Below are positions 12,803-25,171 of a stretch of 64,000 bases of DNA, piece by piece. The notes under the pieces are model-generated. The model was not told where the DNA came from, ran no database searches, and worked only from the letters and a program-made list of their open reading frames with translations. How positions within the stretch are numbered: position 1 is the first letter of the stretch; each line of letters begins with the position of its first letter. The stretch is from Gordionus sp. m RMFG-2023 (Eukaryota; Nematomorpha; Gordioida; Chordodea; Parachordodidae), in the NCBI RefSeq assembly GCF_954871325.1, contig NC_088778.1:1116001-1180000 (forward strand), written 5' to 3'. The position numbers and the translations under genes are program-made.

Positions 12803-14252
12803 GCCGTTACATTACATATTCTCATTTAGCTTCTAGTATAGATTTTCAACTTGTCTCCATTTTAGAAGAGAATGCATCTAACTCTTGATATATCTTATTC
12901 ACTTTTCATATTTATTTACACTACAATTGAAAAATGGTTTAAATAATTTACATATAATATTTTGTAAAATACTAAATAGTATAAAAATTAATAACAATCA
13001 TAAAATTATAAGAGTTAAAGATTAATTAAATTTTACTAATTACATTAAGGTATATGCATAATATTGTAGGTAAAAATAATATAACAAAAATGAAATTAAA
13101 CAAATTGTATTTTTTATTGAATAAATATAATTCAAGGACCTTGCTGAATTTTTTTTGTTTGGACAGGGCATACTATTATTATAAGTAAGAAAGCGTTTAT
13201 TGGCTTAAAATCTAGACAATTTAGTAAAAATTAATTTGATTATAATTTATAATCACTTTTTGGCTAAAAATTTATATAAATTATCAATTTTTAAAAAAAT
13301 ATTTATCTAAAAATGTAGAAATACCATATTATTTGGAGAAAACATTGACTTCAATACAATTATTCAAAACAAAAGATGATGAAAATTAAAGCAATTTTCT
13401 GACAGTCAAGGACATTAGAAACTACTTAAAAAGAGCAAAATATTTTGGAAAATTTTAGTTACAAAAATAATTATTTCGTTACATTTGATATACTTTACTG
13501 GTTTAACTTATTAATAACTTATAAAAATGTTACAAATTAATTCACTATTCATATGGGTATGTGTTATATTTTAAAAAAAAAAAATTTGAATTACATAAAT
13601 GTTTTATAAATATTATTATTCATAATGACAATTCAGATACTAATTGCTTTCGCATTCATTTCCTCTTCTATAACACAATGCAGGGCAACTGAAAGTATAT
13701 CTATTAAAAATTATTCTAAATGAATCTATTATTGAATTATAATCTAAATTTGAAATTTATTTATTAAATCTTTTAGCGATCAAAACAGAATCTTAATTAA
13801 GAATTTTTAAAAAAATTCTAGATCTTTCTTGTGCTTTTCTAACATAAAATTTTTTTTTTGTAATATTATTTTTGGTCACTTTTCATTCAAATCTGAATAA
13901 ATTCAATAAATATTGGATTAATCTTAATAAATAAGGCATCTTTAAAATCTGCCAATATCTCATGTTTCATTTTATGATTTTTATGCTAAGTTTAAATCTT
14001 ATAAAAGTCAATGAGATTTGAACTGACAAGACATCATTTCTCACACATTCTATTCATAACGCGCCACAATTGTGAATTTAACAAAAATCTTATTCGGGAA
14101 CAATGGAATATAGCCTTTACAACTTGATGAAACTTGTATAAAAGAAAAGAGAGGAAAGTTTATTTAAAAAATTAGCGAAAATAAGGGAAATTCTAATTAA
14201 TACATAAGTGTTGGTAATTAAAACTTACTAATCATTATAATTTCGCGAAAAT
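12803..14252 (-). repeat. right arm of the large inverted duplication
   Basis: Near-identical reverse complement of 8696-10135, carrying copy P2 on the plus strand. Just outside the arm, 14252-14425 is the reverse complement of 6876-7050, a piece of the Gypsy element. The duplicated block therefore reached into that element and lost the intervening 1.65 kb. Confidence 0.85.
13527..13694 (+). CDS. secreted-peptide family copy P2 (first two exons)
   Basis: Exon 1 is 13527-13556 (MLQINSLFIW, phase 0, GTATGT donor). Exon 2 is 13637-13694, after ..ATTCAG: ILIAFAFISSSITQC, then RATE, phase 1. The intron is 80 bp. An alternative in-frame ATG at 13624 would give MTIQILIA.. without exon 1. It differs from P1 by few bases (for example Arg for Ser after the Cys). 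No exon 3 or exon 4 equivalent was found before the arm ends at 14252, so the copy may be truncated by the duplication boundary. Confidence 0.5.
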
Positions 14253-14425
14253 ATCATTGTCAATTTTACAAAATTGTTATTATCACCAATTGTAAAATTA
14301 TCATTATTAAATATGATTTCAGAATATATGAATAATTAAAGAATTGATCAAATTTGGATGTTAGAATAATAAAAGGATGATAAATCAACAAGATTGTTAG
14401 ATAATATTTTTAGCGTTTTTATATT
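14252..14425 (-). mobile_element. fragment of Gypsy 3' region (inverted copy of 6876-7050)
   Basis: Reverse complement of the stretch between the integrase region and the 3' LTR of the element at 2700-7426. It is joined directly to the inverted peptide-gene arm. It is a dead fragment and dates the inverted duplication to after the retrotransposon insertion. Confidence 0.8.
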
Positions 14426-14489
14426 TATTCTCATTAAACCATGAAAAATATGGTTATAAAAAAAAATAAAAAATGAGATTAAATTTAAC

Positions 14490-16130
14490 AGGTGCTTTTC
14501 AATCTTAGTTGATGGCTCATATGATGTTTCGAAATCAGAAGCAATAGCTTTGACAGTAAGATATGTTGAAAATAGTGAGACGCCAAAGCCTGTTGAAAGA
14601 TTGATTGACATATATTGTACGGGAAATACCACAGGTCTCGATATTAAGCATAATATAATATCCAAACTTGGCTCGATAAATTTACCCCATGAATTCCTAG
14701 TTGGGCAAAGTTATGATGGCGCCTCAGACATGAGTGGAAGAATCAATGGTGTGCAGGCCTTAATTAGAGCAGAGGCGCCAAAGGCAGCTTTTATTTGGTG
14801 TTATTGTCATCGATAAAATTTAATCGTTGTTCAATTATGCCAATCAATTAAAGAACTTCGAAATGTTCTAGGAATACTAGATGAGATTTATATCTATTTT
14901 AATGGTGTAAAAAGATGTGAGGTGCTCAAAAAATGTCAGTGTAATAATCTGAAAAAATCGCAACGATTTCTACGCAACAAGAATACTACTCGGTACGGTA
15001 ATAGTACCTTATTTATTTATATTTAAAATGTTTTTTTATTTAAAAGCTGGCTATCGTCATATAAAGTTATTGTTAATTCTTTTCTACTTTATGATGCCTT
15101 GAGGGCAGCTTTAACAAATTTAAAGGATTCTGAAGATCCTGTCACTTCCACTATGGATAGTGCTATAGTCTTTAGAATAAAAAAATTTGATTTTATATCT
15201 TATCACTTAGTGTTTTGGATAAAATATTGTTGATAACAAGTTTGGCTTGTACAAAATTGCAAACGATTTCGAAGGATATAGGGTTTGCAATAAATCAAAT
15301 TCAATTGGCAAAAGATTGCTTGATTAATTTGAGAAGTATAATATAAATTATTGTCTTAATTATTTTTTAATCTAATAGATAATAACACTGAATTTTTGTT
15401 CAAAGGCACAAGATTTTATGAAGGAGACAAATCTACCTTTTGATTTTGAAAGTTCTAGACTTCAAACATTACAATCCAAAATGGAGAGGTATATATACTT
15501 TCATCATTAAAATAGATGTGTTTTATGCTGCACTCGATTTAATTATTATGCAGTTTAACGAAAGATTTAATGATGATTCGATGAAATTTTTACATCAAAC
15601 ATCATTTTTTACGCCAAATAATGTGGCAGAAAAATTAATTATTAAAGAAGATATCGAGGATATCTGTGAATTTTATAATTTAAATTCAAGTCAAATTTTC
15701 GAAGAAATGTTGAAGTCTAGAAATATTTATAAAATGGCCAAAATGAGGAATGTAATTATTACTCGAAAATTGTAAATTTATTTTATTAAAATATTTTTAC
15801 CAATACATTATTTAGCTTCTTCTGATGATGATGATAATTCAGGGACTTACGATTCAGATTGGAAAAACTATTCATTTATTTTACCTTGTAGTCTACTTTT
15901 AAAATTTTCTGCTTTCCTAATTTAACAATTTTATATAAATATTTATTAACCATTCCTACAACCTCATGTACTGCCGAAAGAGTCATGAGTAAAATTAAAT
16001 TAATTAAAACAACACTTCGTAGTACCATGAAAGATTCATTTCTCAATAATTTAACCATATTGTCAATGGAAAAAAATTTATTTCAACAATTAAATATTGA
16101 TAAAGTTATAAAATTTTACGCTTTCTCTTC
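14490..16130 (+). pseudogene. decayed hAT transposase (ZMYM/DUF4371-like)
   Basis: Three stretches read like a hAT transposase of the type often annotated as DUF4371 or zinc-finger MYM-type protein. The first is 14500-14815: ILVDGSYDVSKSEAIAL, then GQSYDGASDMSG and IWCYCHRFNLVV. The second is 15430-15775, with EMLKSRNIYKMAKMRN. The third is the hAT dimerisation end at 15960-16130: CTAERVMSKIKLIKTTLRST, then LNNLTILSMEKNL. The pieces lie in order but are separated by stops, shifts and intron-like gaps, so it looks inactive. I did not find its terminal inverted repeats. Confidence 0.8.
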
Positions 16131-18343
16131 CCCTAATTTATGTAAATTATTATTTTAAAAATAATATTTATAAAGTATATTTTTTTTGAATTTTATTTAT
16201 ATATATTAAAAATTGATGCAATAAAAATTATTTTTTATTTATGGGTGTCATAAAAGGGGAGGGGGTACTTTTCAAGGGGGTACTTTTCAGGGGGGGGGGG
16301 GGGGTATTCTGCTTCATTCGCTCAGAAAATGTAGGGGACACTGAATAATGTCATTCAATTAATCAAAACCACGTTTGGGTTCTAAGGTTTATAATTTTCA
16401 TAATAATAATAATTTTAATACTTAAGTTTTTAATAAGAAATTGTAAAGAAATTTTTTTTTATAAAATAAGATTTTAATTAACTCGTTTAATTTCTCAGCC
16501 CTTTTTAGGCTATTATAAATATAGATAGAACAATATAATACTCTACATCAGCTCTGTCTGTGATTTACGGGTCTTGTCAAATAGTTCATAGGGTTAGGCG
16601 AAAACCCTTATAAAGAATTTCTTGCGGAAAATAGAGGCGAATTCATAAAGGTGCCATTTTAGGAACATCTATTAATTTTATATAAATTATTTATTATTAT
16701 CTATAACTATATGCATATAGATGGCGTTAAATAATTTGTGTATATTTTAGAAAATAATTGCAAATTGTTTCAATAATAAAATTTTAAAACACGTTATTCT
16801 TTTCTTCTCCTAATAATTTTAGATTATCCTAATTTTAATAACCCCCCTATAACAATATATATAAACCTTGTATAAGATAAATAATTTATAAATGACTATC
16901 ATCGCTAGTTAAACTTGTTTCTATAAATTAAAAATGATTATAATTCCTATGTCCCTAATGCTAATGCTATAACAAAACATTTAAATTCATTTGTTACAAT
17001 TAATTTTTTAATTTGATATCAAATTTCATCAAAAAATTTTAATAAATAATGTTAGATTTAATATTATTGTTTTACATGATTTATTACTTAGAAATTCTGG
17101 AGTTTTTTTTAAATGGAATCATTGATTTAGTTACTTCTTAAACCCTGCAAATGTTACATCTAGCAGTTTCTGTTGATTCTTGGCAAATATGTTTCCATAT
17201 ATCCGCATTTTTTCGTCCTTCTCCCGACTGTATAGAATTAGATGGGAAATGCTTTTCTGATTCAGAAGTATCTATTATATACAATGGGTACATTTATTTA
17301 AATAAATCAAATATTGATCATTATAAAATGTGTGGCGATGGCCAAAGAGCAATAGAAAACGCTTAATTAGATTTTTAAGATTGGGGAAAACATAGCTAGC
17401 CATTAAAATCTGTTTCAAAATCATCAGATCAATCATCATGTCAGAAAAATTATGTATAATAAATTAAACTTGATATTAAGTTTAAGATAATTATTGTAAT
17501 TTAGGTAAAATAAAGAACCTTATATATGTGTGTGTTAAAAATCGCATATTTAAATATAAACTTGGTTCATCCATAAAACAATTACTTGACAATTTTAAAA
17601 ATTTAGGATGTGTCTTCTTCCATTAGGAAATTTTTTTATTAAATAGGAATAATTTTAAATAATTATTACACAAAATTTCGATTTTGAAAATAACTATTCG
17701 ACTAATAATATATTTTTCTTATTCGATTCGAATTGTGTAAATACTAATCGAATTAAATAACGAATAATTTGTTTTAGGTATAATTCGTGCGAACAGAATG
17801 TGAGCGACATTAATCGTATTTCAAAAATTTTATATTATTTTTCTGTAGGAAATATATGGGAATGCTTATCAGTAAATAAAAATAAGTTTATTTTTAATGT
17901 TGTGTAGATACGAATGTTCTCGAACACTATACCTTATAAAGTCAGTACTTTGTGCCATATTTTAATTTTTAGATATTAATCACAAGATAAATTTAGAACA
18001 CCCTTGCGGTGTTCAAATCTTTACTAGTTGACAATTTTAGCGGGATCAATTTTCGAAGTCCAATTTTCTGGGAGAAAATTTTTTGGTTTCCGAATTTCGC
18101 AGAATGACGATTCTTTGCTGGTTAAAAAATTTTTCAAAATGGCAAAGCCAGACTAGTGGGCTTAAAATTAATTAAGAATTTTTATTTTTAACATCTACCA
18201 TCAAAACGATATATTCAGATTTTAACCGTGATAAGGACAAAATGATCAGTGAATATATTTAATCAACTCTTGTCCGGGATTAAAGGCGAAAATAAAATTT
18301 GAATAGGTATCTATCACCCATATCAAGGAGGCGTTGGGAATAA
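16131..18343. other. 5' flank block shared with 33050-35080
   Basis: Much of this stretch recurs in the same order at 33050-35080, upstream of copy P5. Examples are 'tctgtgatttacgggtctt', 'catctagcagtttctgttgat' and 'aaaatgatcagtgaatat'. It is thus part of the segmental duplication that made P3 and P5. The segment from about 18180 also resembles 40500-40660, upstream of P6. It may hold regulatory sequence. One possible exon inside it is listed separately. Confidence 0.6.
17236..17366 (+). CDS. possible terminal exon of an unknown secreted protein
   Basis: After an acceptor-like ..TGTATAG, an open frame runs LDGKCFSDSEVSIIYNG, then YIYLNKSNIDHYKMC, then GDGQRAIENA and a stop. The composition is protein-like, with two Cys flanking Tyr residues, and is unlike the AT-rich noise around it. 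The segmental duplicate near 34330-34440 keeps the sequence before it but not this frame, so it may be a relic in one copy. I recognise no family. It could also be chance. Confidence 0.25.
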
Positions 18344-18578
18344 AGAAAAGAAAAGAAAAAAAAAGAAAAGAAAAGAAAAGAAAAGAAAAGAAAAGAAAAG
18401 AAAAGAAAAGAAAAGAAAAGAAAAGAAAAGAAAAGAAAAGAAAAGAAAAGAAAAGAAAAGAAAAGAAAAGAAAAGAAAAGAAAAGAAAAGAAAAGAAAAG
18501 AAAAGAAAAGAAAAGAAAAGAAAAGAAAAGAAAAGAAAAGAAAAGAAAAGAAAAGAAAGAGAAAGAGAAAGAAAGAAA
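18344..18578 (+). repeat. (AAAAG)n satellite, about 235 bp
   Basis: A nearly perfect pentanucleotide array that degrades to AAAGAG and AAAG units at its 3' end. It creates a spurious Lys/Glu-repeat open frame. It begins right at the end of the conserved 5' flank of copy P3 and is absent from the matching positions before P5 and P6. Confidence 0.95.
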
Positions 18579-18879
18579 GAATTAATTAAAACTTTTATTC
18601 ATATTAGAAATATTTGTTATATTATACTTATATCTATTTTGTTATGGTTAAGAATTTATAAATTATCAAAGATCAAATACATGTGTATTCAAAAATAAAA
18701 AATAATATTTATCGATTTTATGACAGGAAATGACACAAATAAATAACAAAATAATTAATACTAAAATATACACTAATTGGTATTAAATAATAAATTTATT
18801 TTATTTTTATAATTAAATATATATGTTTATTAAAAATTTTTTATTTAAAACACTAATAAAATTAAAACACTTATAAAAA

Positions 18880-20721
18880 ATGTTACAAATTAATTCTTAT
18901 TTATTAAGGGTAGGTGTATTTTAAAAAAAATAGTTTATATTATGCTTAATATAATTTTAATATAAAAACAGATATTCATCATTTTAGCCTTCATTTGCTT
19001 AGCAGTAATTCAAAGCAGAATACCTGAAAGTATGTTTATATAAATCTAATCAATTGATTATGTTAATAATCTGCTATTCACTAGTTGATTATAGTGTTTG
19101 TTAAATATTTCGATTTGAGCCGAATTTTAAAAACGGCCACCTCAGTATTTGAGCCAGAAAAAATATTGCCTAAACCTTGGGAATTCCGTTAATTGATGTC
19201 CAGACCTGTAGGTAATCTATTAGCAAAATATTTAGAACTTACCTAATTATTTCCTGAGTTAGCATTTAATCATATCAACTTTGGCATCATAAGACATAAC
19301 ATAACCAATATTTATATCATATTTTTTTTTTTAATTAATATAATTTTCTCCTAGATATATTTAGACAAGTTCAAGCTAGTAGTGATCAAGAAATTAGAGT
19401 GACTGGTAAAAAAAAAATGCTGAAATATATAATATTTTAATATTTAACGATAAATAAACTTAAAAAGCAATATCTAACTTTAATATACGATATGATGGGA
19501 TAGTTTTTTTAAAGTTTCTGAGATATAAGGAAAAGCTCGCAATAACAATTTTATTATAAGAATTACTTAAACACATTCTTCCTCTGAGCCAGCTACTTTT
19601 ATCCAATTTTAGGAGTGTGCTATTTTTTTCAGTAGCGGTAGCTATTTTGTTAGATATAGTTTTTATTAAAATTTCAATATCAAAAAAATTATAAAAAGTC
19701 AAAAGTTAAAAGTAAAAAAAAAATACAAAGTAATTGAATATCAATTCTCGAGAAATAACTAATAATAAAATATATTCTTTTTGATTGACATTTTATAATA
19801 TACATGTATAAATATATGTAATTCAGTTTCAGAATATTTTCTTGGAAACTCTTGAATTTAATTTAATATTGATTTTTATATCAAAAATTTTTTGTATAGA
19901 TTTTATTCACTTCCGGTAAAAAAATAAACCCCCCCCCCCACATCTATTTTCTGTAAATGAGTAAAATTTTTAAGGATTTCATCTGGGATGGATTTAGGAT
20001 TTGACCAATCAATTTGTTATATTTATACATAAAAAAGAAAATAATTAACTTTCCTGTTTTCTGGCGGGAAGGGAAGGGGGAAAGGGGTAAATAGAAAATC
20101 TGATTTAAAATAACCATCATTAACGATCTTGTGTCCATTTAAAAAAAACATCTGTATCTTAATCAATTTTGCAATTCTAAAAGATACAGATAATTTTAAT
20201 ATAAAAATTATATTTTTTTTTAAAATATTATTAAAATATAAAATAATAAATGATTTCAAAATTTATCAAGATGTTTTAAGATAGGGTAATGTAATGATGT
20301 ATGAAGTTGTTCGTCCTATCACAATTTGCGAAATAACTGACAATAAGACAAAACAATGATGCCACAAGGAGAATATAATTGCAAATATAAATTTAGCATA
20401 ATTAAAAAAATGTAAAATTTTTTGAAGTTCATTCCAACATATTTTCAAATTCTTATTAAAACAAAGCTTTGATTTAATTGTTTATGAATCTTAAAAAGGT
20501 AAAAAATTCTGCAGGATAATTTTGCCATAACGACTTTAAGACAGTAGATTAGCCCCTGATACGCTCAATGATTCTTAACGGTACCATGTAGATCAGTAAG
20601 GTCATGTATATTGCTATTTATTACTCATAAATATTCTTATTAAAATAAAAATTCAGATGATGTTAGAAGTGTATATTTACTGACTAAAGCTGCAAAATAT
20701 GACGAGATTCGTGCAGGATAA
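18880..20721 (+). CDS. secreted-peptide family copy P3 (four exons)
   Basis: The exons are 18880-18909 (MLQINSYLLR, phase 0), 18972-19029 (IFIILAFICLAVIQSRIPE, phase 1), 19355-19405 (IFRQVQASSDQEIRVT, phase 1-1) and 20657-20721 (DVRSVYLLTKAA then KYDEIRAG and TAA). All introns have GT and AG ends, and the frame is open through all joins, giving 67 residues. The start is a basic n-region plus a hydrophobic core, so it should be a secretory signal peptide split over exons 1 and 2. The mature part has no Cys and ends in Gly. Intron 2 holds a decayed MITE, and intron 3 holds a remnant of the hAT ends seen at 49911. The function is unknown. Confidence 0.6.
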
Positions 20722-23151
20722 GATGATCAAGAACAAGATATGAAAGCTTTTTGGGAATACCATTTTTTTTTAGCAAATGATGAGATGGAGAAAATAATTT
20801 TTTTTACATTTACAATTTTATTATGATTATAAATTATTTGAAATTAATCTTTGTAAAATGTTATTATTTTTATAATCAAAAAAAAAAATTATCAAATATC
20901 TAGAAATTTTTATCTAATTTTGCTGTCCGAAAACCGAGTTTGGTAACCGGTAGGCTCAGAAAATCTTTTTTATGGCGATTATTAATGCCTCACCCAGTTT
21001 TCTTGGCGGTAAAAAAAATTTAAACGGGTCACCGTTTAAAATCACAGTTAGTTAGAATTGGTGGCGAAGAAAACAAAAATGTACACCGGGGTAAAACGGT
21101 TGGTATATTTGCATTTTGCCACGTACGCTGTCAAAACTTTTATCTACAAACTAAATTTTAAAAAAAGGTTAGACTCCTCTCTGATAATACTTTAAGAGCT
21201 GTGATTAATTATGGTCCTGGGGTAAAGTGGCTAGCCATTAGGGTAATGTGGCCTATGTTGTTTAATCTAACAAAATATTGCAATTTTGACTTCTATAAGT
21301 ATAAACTGATCAGTAACAATACCGAAAAAATTATATCAAAAATAGCGCATTTTGAGTGCACCCATTTTAGGCATATAGCACATTTCAATTATCCTTCCTC
21401 TTTGCGACTATTCCTAGAATTTTTATTCCCAAATTAACACAGAAACTATTTATTAGGTTTTATACTTGCTCAAAAATATTTTGTTATATGGGTGTAGACG
21501 TTAATATTTTAAAAGTTAACTTTTTGCAATTTAAATCAGATGGAACATTTTAATCGATTTATCCTATAATAACTTTAACCCCAAGGTGATATATACTGTT
21601 TTTAAATCTTTATCGCGTGTCTTCAAGATAAGCTACAAACTCCGATACATTTGGAACATATATACAAATTTCAAAAATTTCGTTACAAGCAAAACTTGAA
21701 AGTAAATTTTATAATTATAGAATTTATTTAGTCAGATAATCTTGTAAAACATAATGTAAGTATTCACCCTAACCCTAACCCTTTTAAATATGAAGATACT
21801 TATGTTATATTTGGATCAATTTTAGCCATATAAAGGGTCATAACTCCTAAACCCAAATTCATCGAAATCTAATAAGACATCTACAGAAGAAGAAAAAACT
21901 GTGAAAAAAAAATTCCTTGTTTTTTCTATGCTCATTTTGTACTTCTGGTTGGTGATCTTCATCGGGCCTAATTTTTCAAACCATGCCCGGCCCAAAATTT
22001 TTTTAAATAAATAGCCGAGGGCCTACCTTTGCAGATCTCTACTTTTGATTTTCGATATTAATCGGGGGTTTTTATTTGATTATATTTTATTCTCATATCA
22101 ACGATTAATGATTAAGCTGTATAATAAAATTTATAATTATTTTCTCCTAACTTTATTTATTCCTTGAGGATATACTAATGACAAGTGCATTATGACAAAA
22201 GTGTGCCATTCTTCCGCTTTTTAAACCTCCATTATCAATATTACAAAATTTTAAAAAAAAAATTCTGAGGGGATAGGGTTGAAACCTTAGTATTTTAGCT
22301 AAATAATTAAACTCAACACTAACAAAAAGTGGCTAATATGACTATTATATGTCAAGGCTCTCCGCCTAAGATTTTTTCTAAAATGAGGCATGATCAAAGC
22401 ATATTCTAAGCCATATTCTGTTTGATCATTTTCCCCAATCATACCAGAACTTCTAAAATTACGATAAGAAATAATAAAATTTTCGGCACTTATGTTATGA
22501 CTAATTTCTCCCATTTGGGACAGAACCGTCGCGATTTCGTATTTGGGAGCGGTTCAGGGATTCGTTCTTAGGAAAAGTATTTCTAGCAGGTTTATATAAC
22601 CCTACTCTGAGATCTTCAGGAAATCTTATCAGGAACTTTCCAACTTGAAGGAAAAAATGATCAGTAAGGAATAAAAAAGACTGTTATTGGCATAAAGGCA
22701 AACTATTTAATGGATTTCTTGGATAGTATATAATCAATCTAAACTTTTATTCGTATTTAGAAAATATTTATTATATTATACTTATATCTATTTTTGTACT
22801 GGTTAAAAACTTGTAAATTAATCAAAAAAAAACAATATTTGTGTTTATATTTAACAGGACTAGACAAATATTCAAAAAATAAAAAACGAAAATAGTATTT
22901 TTTTTAAAAATTTTATGACAGGAAAGGTCACACATAAAAAACAAAATAATTAATTTAATTAGATATCTATTATGTTTATATTTTATATAATATATTCATA
23001 CATTTCTTTCTTTCTTTCTTTCTTTCTTTATTTCTTTCTTTCTTTTTAATAATTCAATATTATGTTTTATTAAAAAAAATTTCTATAATAAATATTTTAA
23101 GAAAACCATAAATATCTTAAAAACACTATATTTAAAAAAAAACTTATAAAA
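20722..23151. other. intergenic; 3' flank of P3 and 5' flank of P4
   Basis: 20940-21300 resembles 27950-28260, the 3' flank of P4 beyond its LTR insertion. This again marks the gene-block duplication. 21955-22055 is a fragment of the 'gcccggccc' MITE family seen near 58268 and 63295. A minus-strand open frame at 22514-22350 (MGEISHNIS..) is unrecognised. The stretch from 22740 begins the conserved block before P4, including 'ttttatgacaggaaagg', which also precedes P3, P5 and P6. Confidence 0.45.
23003..23048 (+). repeat. (TTTC)n microsatellite
   Basis: About eleven tetranucleotide units with one or two interruptions, about 100 bp before the start of copy P4. Confidence 0.9.
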
Positions 23152-25113
23152 ATGTTACAAATTAATTCTCATTTATTAAGGGTAGGTTTTTATTATAAAT
23201 AAAATATAATTACATGTAATACTTATAACAATTTAATATCAAAAATCAGATATTCATCATTTTAGCCTTCATTTGCTTAGCAATGATTCGATGCCGACCA
23301 CCTGAAGGTATGCGCAATATAAATCTAATTAATTCATCATGTAAATAATCTGCTATTCGCTAGTTAATTATAGTGTTTGTTAAATATCTCGTTTTGAGCC
23401 GATTTTTTAAAAAATGGTCAACACAGTATTTTAGCCAGAAATATAGTGCCTAAACCTTGAAATTTAGTCGATAGATGTCCAGACCATTTGGGTCATCTAT
23501 TAGCAAAATATTCAGGCTAGAAATAGTATTTTTCTGAATTAGCCATTTCTAGGGATCGGTTCAAAGCGAGCCGTTTAACTAGACTAAATGATTTCTAATT
23601 AAATTTTCAAATCTATGTTTCCTAGTTTTACTTCAATATTTATATCATATTAAATATAATTATTTTCCTTAGAAGCATACACACAAGTTCAATCTAGCAT
23701 TGATGGAGAAGAGAGAGTGACTGGTAAATAAAAAGCTTTGAATATATAAAATATTTTAATATTTTCCGATAAATAAACTTAAAAGGGAGAAGTGTCGAAT
23801 TTTAATATAGGATACAGTGGTTTTTTTTCCAAGAATTTATTCAAAAGGTTTCTGAGAAATAAGAAAGATCTCTCCATACCAGTCTTATTAAAAGAATTAC
23901 TTTAACACATTATTGACCTCTATAACATATTTTTACTCTGATGCCCAATGGACGTTAAGTTCTTTACTTTATTCAATATTTTATTAATTGGTCGAGTTGA
24001 AATTAGGCTGCTAATTTTTTTCAGTTAAAGGGGGTTATAGCTATCTTTTTTAGAGAATAGCTAAGTAGCGCGCTATTTCATTTCAATTTTATATAATAAT
24101 ACATAATAAAATTGTTATCATCAAATTTAAAAATTTAATATCATTTTTGAATTACAAAGTAATTTTCATTTTGAATTACTAAAAGTAATTTAATATCATT
24201 TTTGAATTACTAAAAGTAATTTAATATCATTTTGAATTACTAAAAGTAATTTAATATCATTTTGAAATACTAAAAGTAATTTAAAATATAAATTGCCACT
24301 TAATGGTGGTAGATCTGGAAAATGAAATTTGAGACAAATAGTAAGAATTTCCCTGATAAAATATTATATCTTTGGAATGTTCTTTTCCCAACATTTTTAG
24401 CTTAATAAAAAAAAAGATATTGGCACTGTAGGAAAATAATATCATCCAATAAATCAAGAAAGCTTTAACCTGAATAACATTTAAAAAAATTTATTCATAA
24501 ATTTTTAATTAAAATGATTGATGTTTATTTAGAAATATCAATAACTGAAATTTCGGAAGAGAGATTGAAAAATATATTAATAATTTGGGTTATTATCGGA
24601 AGGTAACAGCAAAATCAAATTTATTTTATACTAAATTAATCGATACTACAACATCACTACTTAGGTGTATTCACTAAGTTTGACTGACAATTCAGCCTGT
24701 CGTTAGAATCTAATTTGCCAATCTGATAATTATATTATTACCTAATATACAAAGAAATTTTATAGGCAGACATTGCTGTCAATCAATTATGAATCCATCA
24801 GATGTTTCTTACATCTGCACAATAAGCAGATTGTTGAAACTCATAACAGAAGAAAAAGAATAAGCTGGCTATTGTCTGAATCCTAAAAAATTGACTATCT
24901 AACTTATAATGTTCTCGCGAATAATTATTTTGGGCATTCATAGGAACTCATAAAATTCAGTTTTCAGAATATTTTCCCCGGTAATATATATATATTATAA
25001 ATTTTATTCATTTCCGTTAAAAATATTTGAAAAATTCAGATTTTGTTAGAAGAATATATTTACTGACTACAGCAAACCCTATATTTTACGCAATTCGTGT
25101 GGGAGGAGGCTGA
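23152..25113 (+). CDS. secreted-peptide family copy P4 (four exons)
   Basis: The exons are 23152-23181 (MLQINSHLLR), 23250-23307 (IFIILAFICLAMIRCRPPE), 23673-23723 (AYTQVQSSIDGEERVT) and 25040-25113. The last reads FVRRIYLLTTANPIFY, then AIRVGGG and TGA. Phases are 0, 1 and 1, as in P3 and P5, and the predicted peptide has 70 residues. The start context AAAAATG is A-rich. The signal-peptide exon is much more conserved among copies than the mature part. A 2.6-kb LTR element is inserted 58 bp after the stop (25172-27803), so the 3' UTR is disrupted or replaced. It looks intact in coding terms. Function unknown. Confidence 0.62.
23390..23600. mobile_element. decayed hAT-type MITE in intron 2 of P4
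   Basis: The ends 'gtttgttaaatatctcg' and 'gagccgtttaactagac' and the inner palindromic 'gagccgattttt' motif match the MITE family at 38179. The same insertion at the same place occurs in intron 2 of P3 (about 19095-19250) and P6 (about 41245-41455). P5 lacks it and has a 171-bp intron there. Confidence 0.65.
24127..24290 (+). repeat. minisatellite in intron 3 of P4
   Basis: About five tandem units of roughly 30 bp built around 'attactaaaagtaatt' and 'taatatcatttt'. Copies P5 and P6 carry at most one unit at the matching place, so the expansion is specific to P4. Confidence 0.85.
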
Positions 25114-25171
25114 ATCAACAAGATACGAAAGAGTCGAAAGCTTTGGCACAAGTGTTTATTTAGCATGTGAT

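Noticed and set aside
16275-16305. G-run as a G-quadruplex
   Set aside because: A single long G tract next to a short duplicated 'ggggtacttttcaag'; a simple sequencing-prone homopolymer is the likelier explanation.
18334-18585. Open frame encoding a Lys/Glu-rich repeat protein
   Set aside because: It is a direct translation of the (AAAAG)n satellite, with no conserved flank and no start context of note.
18868-18880. TATA box 'ttataaaaa' before the peptide genes
   Set aside because: It lies only a few bases before the conserved ATG in P1-P4 and P7, too close for a TATA box of a transcript containing that ATG. It fits an A-rich translation start context better, and P5 and P6 lack it.
21769-21782. 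Telomere-like 'ccctaaccctaaccc'
   Set aside because: Fewer than three units in unremarkable DNA; not enough for an interstitial telomere.
22299-22514. Minus-strand frame MGEISHNIS.. as a gene
   Set aside because: No domain, no copy in the duplicated blocks and no clear splice sites. It may be a relic exon, but the evidence is too thin.
24927-24979. Extra exon in P4 (between exons 3 and 4) with acceptor at 'cattcatag' and donor at 'ccccggtaata'
   Set aside because: It would leave the wrong phase for exon 4, and the matching places in P3 and P5 are not open or lack the donor.
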